DNA of 5,515 nucleotides, taken from positions 1-5,515 of the forward strand of contig CAZNYF010000175.1 in the NCBI GenBank assembly GCA_964577195.1. Direction: 5' to 3'. This document shows, in pieces, positions 1-5,515 of the stretch. How positions within the stretch are numbered: position 1 is the first letter of the stretch; every line of letters begins with the position of its first letter. This DNA is from HyVt-560 sp964577195. Its GTDB lineage: Bacteria > Pseudomonadota > Gammaproteobacteria > UWMA-0217. Both the position numbers and the translations under genes were made by a program. The notes beneath the pieces were generated by a model, which saw nothing but the letters and a program-made list of their open reading frames with translations, ran no database searches and was not told where the DNA came from.

Positions 1-466
1 TGAGTCCTTTGGGCAGAACATGCAGTAAAAAGCGCCGGATCAGTTCTTCGGGTTTGACGCTCATGACTTTGTTTTTATTGTCACGGTAGTCTTTGTATTT
101 CAGTAATACCTGACCGGCTTTTATGCCTAAAAGCCTTGAGTCGGATATTGCTATCCGATGGCTGTAGCGCCCCAGGTAATCAATGATGCTGTCTGTCTTG
201 GTTAAACAGGCTCGCGAGTAGACGACCCAGTCTTTGTTCATCAAAGTATTGAGCGTGTTATCAACTTCATTAAGCCTTGTGATGCGGTTTAGGTGGCCGT
301 TGTTGCTGGCTTCTCGCAGGGCACTGACCATTTTTCCCTTAAAGACGTTGGATAAGGCACGCACCGGGAACAGGTAGCTGCTTTTGGCTGGATGCCAGTT
401 GTTTTGCTGATCGATTGCACCGCCTGGGATCAAGCAATGCAGATGAACATGCTGCGAGAGGTTCTG
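1..466 (-). pseudogene. IS91-family (Y2/HUH) transposase, N-terminally truncated fragment running off the left edge
   Basis: The minus strand reads 155 uninterrupted codons (466 down to 2) typical of IS91-family transposases, which cut and join single-stranded DNA with a histidine pair and two tyrosines and move by rolling-circle-like replication. The fragment opens with QNLSQHVHLHCLIPGGA; the His-x-His metal-binding cluster is at 437-451. Further on is YLGRYSHR, with the two presumed catalytic tyrosines at 176-178 and 164-166, four residues apart as expected for Y2 enzymes. The end reads KYKDYRDNKNKVMS and then RRFLLHVLPKGL, another conserved family stretch. The N-terminal zinc-finger half of a protein usually near 400 residues is missing. 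Upstream of codon 466 the frame stays open to a TAA at 653-655, but the translation no longer resembles the family and has no ATG. The first in-frame ATG is internal, at 329-331. The 3' end lies outside the window. I judge it a dead remnant; the family call is firm, the exact break point is inferred. Confidence 0.87.
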
Positions 467-1002
467 ACGTCGTTTAGACGCATATCTACAGCTTCCGAGA
501 TATCGCTGGTCGTGAAATTCAATCCAAACATATAATGATTCTATGGCTTCTAGAGCCGCTCCCTCAATTCGACTCAATATCTTTTTCGGTGATATGCGTC
601 GTAAACTGCAGATACACGTCAAATTGAAGAGATATTCCAGAAAATCGGTATTTTACAGTACCTTCCGACAAATAAATGTGACGAGTTCCAATTGCTAACC
701 TTTTGCTTTATCGAGTGAATATTTCACAAAGCGGCCTGGTTCTTTGCTGATTGGCTTTAATGGAGCATTGTTTGCCTGTTCCGCTGTCGCTTGAACCAGC
801 CGAGTATACCAATGGAAAATAACCGTAGGACTGATCAAGCGGAGTGGATCAGGCTGTATTCCATCGCAACAGTTAGTCGTTCGGGTTACAGGTTTCACAT
901 CTTAATTCAGGTCTCGGTCTCATCCATCCTGCTGGCCAGATCAGGCTGAAGATCATGTGATTTCACTATCGTCGCAGATGGAAACCTCGAGGGCGGTTAG
1001 AG
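467..1002. other. Gene-poor spacer between the IS91 remnant and cusA, no identifiable gene
   Basis: About 536 bases lie between the recognisable transposase sequence and the cusA stop codon. I find no rRNA, tRNA or CRISPR structure here, and no convincing rho-independent terminator for the cusBA unit: there is no GC-rich stem followed by a T run on the minus strand. Several short open frames exist on both strands, none of which I recognise. A minus-strand frame is open from 652 through to the transposase, and another spans 707-564. Small dyads are present, such as CTGATC/GATCAG at 831-852 and CTCGAG at 986-991, but they are too weak to name. The stretch may be decayed genic or mobile DNA left by rearrangement; that is inference. 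Confidence 0.5.
695..898 (-). CDS. Doubtful 67-residue hypothetical open reading frame
   Basis: This minus-strand frame starts at a GTG (896-898) and ends at TAG (695-697). An in-frame TAA lies only one codon upstream of the GTG, so the frame cannot extend further back. There is no good ribosome binding site; only a weak AAG-like stretch precedes the start. The product is hydrophilic, begins MKPVTRTTNCCDG and ends FVKYSLDKAKG, and has no signal peptide, membrane segment or motif that I recognise. It sits downstream of cusA on the same strand, about 100 bases away, beside an IS91 remnant. It may be chance, or a piece of a decayed gene. Just past its stop, another minus-strand frame (707-564) continues open for 48 codons, so a frameshifted longer ancestor is conceivable but unsupported. 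Confidence 0.2.
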   Translation of the reverse strand: MKPVTRTTNCCDGIQPDPLRLISPTVIFHWYTRLVQATAEQANNAPLKPISKEPGRFVKYSLDKAKG

Positions 1003-4000
1003 TCATTTGTCTAGTTGATTTAACGACCTCTGCTTCCATAGTAAATACACTGCCGGAATCACAAATAGAGATAATAATGGTGCAGTAATCATTCCGCCGA
1101 TCATGGGTGCCGCAATACGTTGCATTACATCTGAGCCGGTGCCGCTGCCGATCATTATCGGGATTAGTCCGGCAATAATCACTGCGACGGTCATCGCTTT
1201 GGGACGCACTCGCATGACTGCGCCGTGCATAATCGCCTTTTTCAGATCAGCCTTGTTCTGCATTTTGCCTTTGTCATGACGATCCTGAAAGGAGCTATTT
1301 AGGTAGATGAGCATGATGACGCCAAATTCTGCGGCGACGCCGGATAAGGCAATAAATCCGACAATCACGGCGACGGATAAATTGAATCCGAGTGCCCATA
1401 GAAACCACAATCCTCCGACCAGGGCGAACGGCAGGCTTGCCATGATAATGATTGCTTCCCCGGCTCGTTTAAAAGTCATGTAAAGCAATACGAAAATTAA
1501 TAGCAGAGTCACTGGGATGAGAATTCTGAAGCGTTCTTTCGCGCGTAACAGGTATTCATATTGACCAGACCAGGTGATTGAATAACCGGCAGGGAGTTGC
1601 ACTTGTTCGCGCACGATAGCCTGGGCATTTTTCACATAAGTGCCAAGATCAACGTCCTGGATATCAACAAATGTCCACCCATTGAGGCGCGCATTTTCAC
1701 TTTTAATCATGGGTGGTCCATCGCTGATACTGATGGTTGCAATACGCGAGAGCGGAATATGTGCGCCACCGGGAGTCACCAGCGGAAGATCCCTTAATTT
1801 TGAAATGTCATCACGAAAATCTCGCGGGTAGCGAAGGTTAACGGGGTAGCGTTCCAGACCTTCAACCGTTTTAGTGACGTTAATTCCACCGACAGCACTG
1901 GAAATTATTTCATTGATATCTCCAATATTAAGACCGAATCGAGCCGCCTTTATTCGGTCGGGTACGATATCTATATAGCGCCCACCAACAACTCGCTCGG
2001 AATATGCCGAAAGTGTGCCATCGACACCTTTTAAAACGGTTTCTAGTTGTTTGCCGATTTTTTCAATCACTTCTAAATCAGGACCCGCGACTTTAATTCC
2101 TACTGGTGTTTTGATACCGGTAGCAAGCATGTCGATACGGGTTTTGATGGGCTGTACCCAGGCATTGGTTAAACCAGGGAATTTAACGGTTTTATCCAGT
2201 TCTTTAATTAAATCTTCCAGTGTTAGCCCCTCGCGCCATTCTGATTTGGGTTTTAGCTGGATGGTGGTTTCAATCATGGTTAAAGGCGCTGGATCGGTTG
2301 CGGTATCTGCTCGACCAATTTTTCCGAATACACTTTTAACTTCTGGAAAAGTGGCGATCAAGCGATCGGTTTGCTGTAATAATTCCTGAGCTTTACCAAT
2401 GGATAGTCCAGGTAGTGTGGTTGGCATATAGAGTAAATCGCCTTCTTCAAGCTCTGGCATGAACTCTGAACCCAGTCTTTGCAGCGGAATAATCGCTGAT
2501 GCCATGACTAACAAAGCAACCACAAGCGTGATGATCGGGAAGCGTAATACGACGTTTAAAATAGGTCGGTAAATGGCGATTAAAAATCGGTTAATCGGAT
2601 TTTTTTGCTCATCGGGAATGCGGCCACGAATAAAAAACCCCATGAGTACAGGCACTAATGTTACTGATAAAATTGCAGCGGCTGCCATTGCATAAGTTTT
2701 GGTAAAAGCCAGTGGTGCGAACAACCGACCTTCCTGAGCTTCGAGAAAAAATATGGGCACAAAACTCAGTGTAATAATAATTAACGAGAAAAATAACGCC
2801 GGACCAACTTCTGATGCGGCATGACCAATCACCTGCCAGCGCTCTTGTCCATTCGGTGGTTTGCCTTTTTCATGTTGCCAGCGCTCCAGATGTTTGTGCG
2901 CATTTTCAATCATGACAATAGCGGCATCGACCATTGCTCCAATGGCAATTGCAATACCTCCCAAAGACATAATGTTGGCATTAATACCCTGACGCTCCAT
3001 AATGATAAAAGCGATTAAAACACCCAGCGGTAGGCTTATTATTGCAACTAGAGCCGAGCGCACATGAAATAAGAATAACAAGCAGACCAGCGCAACAATG
3101 CCAAATTCTTCGAGTAATTTAATGGATAAGTTATTCACCGCGCGATGAATTAAGTCGGAACGATCATAAGTCGTGACAATTTCCACGCCATCTGGCAGCC
3201 CGGGTTTTAGTTCTTCAATACGCGCTTTGACGCGCTCAATGACTTTTTGAGCATTTTCGCCGTAACGCATAATAACGATGCCGCCGGTGACTTCACCTTC
3301 ACCATTTAACTCTGCAATTCCCCGGCGCATCTCCGGCCCGATATCAACCCGCGCAAGATCGCGCACTAAAATAGGCGTGCCATTTTCATCAACGCTTACC
3401 GGTATTGTTTCAATGTCCGCGACCGAACCGAGATAGCCCTGGCTGCGAACCATATATTCTGCTTCGGCAATTTCCAGTACCGAGCCACCGGTTTCGTTAT
3501 TGGCATTGCGTATCGCCTTGCCTAACTGACTTAACGGAATATTAAAGGCGCGTAGTCGCTCTGGATTAGCGACCACTTGGTACTGTTTGACCATACCACC
3601 GACGGTAGCCACTTCAGAAACGCCCTGTACGGTCTGTAATTCAAATTTCAGGAACCAATCCTGCAAGCTGCGTAGTTCAGAGAGATCATGCTGACCACTT
3701 GTATCGACCAAGGCGTATTGATAAACCCAGCCTACACCGGTGGCATCTGGCCCCAACACTGGCTGAATCCCTTCAGGTAACTCAGAGGCTGCCTGATTGA
3801 GATATTCGAGTACCCGTGCGCGCGCCCAATATAGATCTACGCCATCTTCAAAAATCACATAAACGTAGGAATCTCCAAAAAAGGAATAACCTCTGACTGC
3901 AGTTGCTCGCGGTACTTTGAGCATGGTAGTGGTAATAGGGTAGGTGACTTGATCTTCCACCACTTTTGGCGATTGGCCAGCGTAAGAGGTTTTAATAATG

Positions 4001-4140
4001 ACCTGCACGTCGGATAAATCAGGTATTGCATCCAGAGGCATTTTCATCACTGAGATAACACCCCAGACAGCCAGTAGCAAGCTGAGCATTAACACCAGGA
4101 ATCGGTTATCTATCGACCATTTAATTAAAAGTTTTAGCAT
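1003..4140 (-). CDS. cusA: CusA-type heavy-metal RND efflux pump, Cu(I)/Ag(I) inner membrane transporter
   Basis: This 1045-residue protein is the proton-driven inner membrane pump of a Cus-type tripartite copper/silver exporter. Its length matches E. coli CusA (about 1047). The RND layout is visible: TM1 near residues 14-33, a large periplasmic domain, TM2-TM7 at about 343-552, a second periplasmic domain, and TM8-TM12 at about 871-1035. TM4 carries GAMVDAAIVMIENAHK, with the proton-relay Asp at 405. The three-methionine metal site of CusA (573/623/672 in E. coli) is kept as M572 (LLYMPTTLPG), M622 (PLTMIETTIQL) and M671 (RIDMLATGIK), which favours Cu(I)/Ag(I) over the divalent ions handled by CzcA. 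Relay methionines 271, 391, 403 and 410 are also present, but the partner near 755 appears replaced (INVTKTVEG). The C-terminal APMIGGMITAPLLSLFVIPA block is family-typical. ATG is at 4138-4140; GGAG sits six bases upstream inside the end of cusB. The stop is TGA at 1003-1005. No frameshift is seen. Confidence 0.97.
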   Translation of the reverse strand: MLKLLIKWSIDNRFLVLMLSLLLAVWGVISVMKMPLDAIPDLSDVQVIIKTSYAGQSPKVVEDQVTYPITTTMLKVPRATAVRGYSFFGDSYVYVIFEDGVDLYWARARVLEYLNQAASELPEGIQPVLGPDATGVGWVYQYALVDTSGQHDLSELRSLQDWFLKFELQTVQGVSEVATVGGMVKQYQVVANPERLRAFNIPLSQLGKAIRNANNETGGSVLEIAEAEYMVRSQGYLGSVADIETIPVSVDENGTPILVRDLARVDIGPEMRRGIAELNGEGEVTGGIVIMRYGENAQKVIERVKARIEELKPGLPDGVEIVTTYDRSDLIHRAVNNLSIKLLEEFGIVALVCLLFLFHVRSALVAIISLPLGVLIAFIIMERQGINANIMSLGGIAIAIGAMVDAAIVMIENAHKHLERWQHEKGKPPNGQERWQVIGHAASEVGPALFFSLIIITLSFVPIFFLEAQEGRLFAPLAFTKTYAMAAAAILSVTLVPVLMGFFIRGRIPDEQKNPINRFLIAIYRPILNVVLRFPIITLVVALLVMASAIIPLQRLGSEFMPELEEGDLLYMPTTLPGLSIGKAQELLQQTDRLIATFPEVKSVFGKIGRADTATDPAPLTMIETTIQLKPKSEWREGLTLEDLIKELDKTVKFPGLTNAWVQPIKTRIDMLATGIKTPVGIKVAGPDLEVIEKIGKQLETVLKGVDGTLSAYSERVVGGRYIDIVPDRIKAARFGLNIGDINEIISSAVGGINVTKTVEGLERYPVNLRYPRDFRDDISKLRDLPLVTPGGAHIPLSRIATISISDGPPMIKSENARLNGWTFVDIQDVDLGTYVKNAQAIVREQVQLPAGYSITWSGQYEYLLRAKERFRILIPVTLLLIFVLLYMTFKRAGEAIIIMASLPFALVGGLWFLWALGFNLSVAVIVGFIALSGVAAEFGVIMLIYLNSSFQDRHDKGKMQNKADLKKAIMHGAVMRVRPKAMTVAVIIAGLIPIMIGSGTGSDVMQRIAAPMIGGMITAPLLSLFVIPAVYLLWKQRSLNQLDK

Positions 4141-4143
4141 AAT

Positions 4144-5367
4144 CTACTCCGCTCTGAAGCGACGAAAGCTCGCTTGCAAATTAGATTCAGAGTCAATCAG
4201 GAACTGCCCTGACACAACAATTAAATCACCTTCTTCAATACCATTGATAATTTCTATTTTCCCCTCGGTTTGTATTCCTGCGGTGACTTCCACAGGTCTG
4301 AATCGATTGTCTTCAACCTGTTTGATAACACGGGCAACGTTACCAGAAAATATAACGGCTTCACGGGGAACGCTGAGTACATCGTGATCATGTCCTGCAT
4401 CAATAATTACATTGGCAAACATATTGGGTTTTAATGCGCCATCTTTATTGGGGAATCGCAGCCTTATTTTTAGCGTTCTGGAAACCGGATCTAATTCAGG
4501 ATAGACAAAATCAATTTCACCTTTCCAGCTTCGCCCAGGCCGAGCTGCCACGGTGATTTCTGCCGGGCGACCTTCTTTGACCCAATTTAGCTGGTTTTCA
4601 AATACGTCAACCTGTACCCAGACGTCACTGAGTTTGGCGAGGGTATAAAGCTCCATCGCCGGTTTAATAAACATCCCGTTGCGTATGCCAATTTTTGCGA
4701 CCAATCCATCGGTGGGTGCAATAATCGGTATGCTGCGCCTGGCTTTACGTTGCTGACGAATGACGCGAATGGTGCTTTTAGGAACACCTAATAAGCTAAG
4801 GCGCTCTTTGGCAACGCTTGCGAGCCCGGATTTTGTTTGTAAAGCAATAATATATTCTTCCTGAGCAGCGAGAATTTCAGGTGAATAATATTCCAGTAAA
4901 ACTTGGCCTTTTTTTACGACATCACCGGCGCTGCGAATATTTAACTTTTCCACCCAGCCTTCGCCACGTGAATGGATATGTGTGAGGCTGTCTTCGTTAT
5001 ATTCGACCTGTCCGACGGTTTTAATTTTTTTATCTAAAAACCCGCGTTGGACTTTGGTGGTTCTTAGCCCCATGTTTTGGGCGACGTGAGGTTTTATCCT
5101 TATTGCGGGGTATTCATTGTCATCGCTATCAGACTCATCGTCCTGTTCGATTTTAACCAAATCCATGCCGCAGATCGGGCAGCTTCCAGGTTCACCACGA
5201 ACAATTTGTGGATGCATCGGGCAGACATAGTTTGGATCGGCATGTTTTTCGGCGTGTTCGACGGCAGAGTCCTGACTCACTTCTTGCATTGTCTCGGAAG
5301 GTTGTTGCTGACAAGCTGTAACCAATAAAAATAAAGTTGTGGTAAGAATATAAGTTAAATATTTCAT
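4144..5367 (-). CDS. cusB: CusB-type periplasmic adaptor (membrane fusion protein), lipoprotein with heavy-metal-binding domain
   Basis: This 407-residue protein is the periplasmic adaptor that links CusA to a TolC-like channel and hands metal to the pump. Residues 1-18 form a lipoprotein signal peptide with lipobox VTAC and lipidated Cys19. A His/Glu-rich linker follows, then a heavy-metal-binding domain at about 47-72 (YVCPMHPQ, then PGSCPICGMDLV) with Cys49, Cys63 and Cys66 as likely ligands. An acidic stretch (EQDDESDSDDNEY, 74-86) leads into the adaptor fold: barrel-sandwich/lipoyl halves near 115-165 (GWVEKLNIRSAGDVVKKGQ) and 210-245, a helical hairpin between them (YYSPEILAAQEEY onward), a beta-barrel at about 248-325 and a membrane-proximal domain to the C-terminus (GQFLIDSESNLQ, typical of CusB). 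The start ATG at 5365-5367 is supported by GGAG seven bases upstream and by the signal peptide beginning there. It is the first gene of the cusB-cusA unit, three bases from cusA. A CzcB/SilB-like adaptor is the alternative, but the CusA partner argues for copper/silver. Confidence 0.95.
   Translation of the reverse strand: MKYLTYILTTTLFLLVTACQQQPSETMQEVSQDSAVEHAEKHADPNYVCPMHPQIVRGEPGSCPICGMDLVKIEQDDESDSDDNEYPAIRIKPHVAQNMGLRTTKVQRGFLDKKIKTVGQVEYNEDSLTHIHSRGEGWVEKLNIRSAGDVVKKGQVLLEYYSPEILAAQEEYIIALQTKSGLASVAKERLSLLGVPKSTIRVIRQQRKARRSIPIIAPTDGLVAKIGIRNGMFIKPAMELYTLAKLSDVWVQVDVFENQLNWVKEGRPAEITVAARPGRSWKGEIDFVYPELDPVSRTLKIRLRFPNKDGALKPNMFANVIIDAGHDHDVLSVPREAVIFSGNVARVIKQVEDNRFRPVEVTAGIQTEGKIEIINGIEEGDLIVVSGQFLIDSESNLQASFRRFRAE
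4147..4150 (-). promoter_or_regulatory. Ribosome binding site of cusA inside the 3' end of cusB
   Basis: GGAG on the minus strand lies six bases before the cusA ATG and overlaps the last codons of cusB (GCG GAG TAG). The cusB stop and the cusA start are only three bases apart. A ribosome finishing cusB would be sitting on the cusA start site, which suggests translational coupling. Confidence 0.8.
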
Positions 5368-5368
5368 G

Positions 5369-5446
5369 CTAGTACTCCAACAACATTATGTTGATGGGTG
5401 AGTGAGCCATCAAGCGGTTAGATGTGGTTTTATTTTTATGAATCAT
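5369..5446 (-). CDS. Possible 25-residue leader peptide, or tail of an upstream frame, ahead of cusB
   Basis: A minus-strand ATG at 5444-5446 opens 25 codons (MIHKNKTTSNRLMAHSPI, then NIMLLEY) and ends in TAG at 5369-5371, one base before the cusB ATG. The ribosome binding site is poor (AGAG at a loose spacing). The same frame is open back to the right edge of the window, so this could equally be the end of a longer frame that starts outside. The peptide is hydrophilic with no recognised motif and no run of Cys or His that would suggest metal sensing. The tight stop-start spacing would allow translational coupling to cusB if it is translated. It may also be a chance frame in a structured leader. 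Confidence 0.22.
   Translation of the reverse strand: MIHKNKTTSNRLMAHSPINIMLLEY
5375..5378 (-). promoter_or_regulatory. Ribosome binding site of cusB
   Basis: GGAG on the minus strand is separated from the cusB ATG by seven bases, a good spacing. It lies just downstream of a 13-base near-palindrome (5381-5393, arms CAACAT/ATGTTG). It also lies inside the last codons of a 25-codon open frame whose TAG stop (5369-5371) is one base before the cusB ATG. Confidence 0.8.
5391..5413. repeat. Short hairpin TTGATGG/CCATCAA overlapping the left arm of the longer repeat
   Basis: TTGATGG (5391-5397) and CCATCAA (5407-5413) form a perfect 7-base stem around a 9-base loop made of the tandem GTGAGTGAG. 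The right half of the stem and most of the loop belong to the left arm of the longer inverted repeat, so in RNA the two structures could not fully form together. On the transcribed strand no T run follows, so it is not a classical terminator. Confidence 0.6.
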
Positions 5447-5500
5447 AGTGGTTCTCTGGTGATTAAAAATTAAGCCGCAGATGACCGCTTGAAGGCTCAC
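5402..5500. repeat. Strong imperfect inverted repeat in the cusB leader
   Basis: The left arm GTGAGCC-A-TCAAGCGGT (5402-5418) is the reverse complement of the right arm at 5484-5500 except for one central mismatch (5409 against 5493). That gives 7 plus 9 paired bases, with scattered further complementarity inward to about 5424 and 5478. The arms are separated by 65 bases (5419-5483). In the cusB transcript this would form a long stem enclosing the start of the short leader frame. It could be a regulatory leader structure, the remains of a small inverted-repeat element, or a dispersed palindromic repeat; the sequence alone does not decide. Confidence 0.7.
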
Positions 5501-5515
5501 CCGAAGGGCGCAAAC

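Noticed and set aside
543..698. Plus-strand 51-codon frame beginning MASRAAPSIRLN
   Set aside because: It has no ribosome binding site, lies opposite an open minus-strand frame and resembles no family I know.
831..852. Dyad CTGATC/GATCAG with a 10-base loop, considered as a terminator
   Set aside because: The stem is only six pairs, is not GC-rich and has no T run after it; it also lies over 150 bases past the cusA stop.
847..948. Ten-base direct repeat GATCAGGCTG at 847-856 and 939-948
   Set aside because: There are only two copies, with no shared flanks; this is close to chance and unrelated to any element end I can identify.
953..1006. 17-codon minus-strand frame whose ATG overlaps the cusA TGA stop (ATGA)
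   Set aside because: The overlap looks like coupling, but the frame is very short, has no recognisable product and is expected by chance.
3998..4387. Plus-strand 129-codon frame across the cusB-cusA junction, and similar long plus-strand frames at 2015-2389, 1597-1797, 2821-3018 and 5077-5328
   Set aside because: They are antisense to two intact, well-recognised genes; their composition reflects the reverse strand of those genes.
4587..4787. Minus-strand 66-codon frame inside cusB
   Set aside because: It is an out-of-frame shadow of the adaptor coding sequence.
5435..5465. Possible sigma70 promoter with a TATGAT -10 near 5442-5447 on the minus strand
   Set aside because: There is no acceptable -35 hexamer at 16-18 bases, and no CueR- or CusR-like dyad; the promoter is more likely upstream of the window.
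5463..5515. Minus-strand frame ending in TAA at 5463-5465 as the tail of an upstream gene such as cusC
   Set aside because: Only 16 codons are visible, they lie within the inverted repeat, and they do not resemble the end of an outer membrane channel protein.

Overview
The window holds a two-gene copper/silver efflux module on the minus strand, next to a broken insertion sequence. The organism looks like a Gram-negative proteobacterium, because both genes encode parts of a tripartite RND efflux system that spans the periplasm. The moderate base composition and the close agreement with enterobacterial CusA suggest a gammaproteobacterium, but this is only an inference.

Layout from left to right, with all real genes on the minus strand: (1) positions 1-466 are the middle of an IS91-family (Y2, HUH-type) transposase. 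It lacks its N-terminal part and runs off the left edge. (2) Positions 467-1002 contain no gene I can identify. There is one weak 67-codon open frame and an open frame that runs into the transposase remnant. (3) Positions 1003-4140 are a full-length CusA-type heavy-metal RND pump. (4) Positions 4144-5367 are its periplasmic adaptor CusB, a predicted lipoprotein with an N-terminal Cys-type heavy-metal-binding domain. (5) Positions 5368-5515 are the leader of the cusB-cusA unit. It has a strong imperfect inverted repeat, a competing small hairpin and a 25-codon open frame that stops one base before cusB.

Transcription runs from right to left, cusB then cusA. Three bases separate the genes, and the cusA ribosome binding site lies at the very end of cusB, so the two are almost certainly co-transcribed and probably translationally coupled. 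CusB would bind metal in the periplasm, dock onto CusA and connect it to a TolC-like outer membrane channel. CusA, driven by protons, would move Cu(I) or Ag(I) outward along its methionine relay. No outer membrane channel (cusC), chaperone (cusF) or regulator gene is in the window. They could lie upstream, beyond position 5515. The IS91 remnant just downstream suggests past mobility of the region but does not prove that the pump was moved by it.

I see no clearly new system here. The part most worth a second look is the structured cusB leader.
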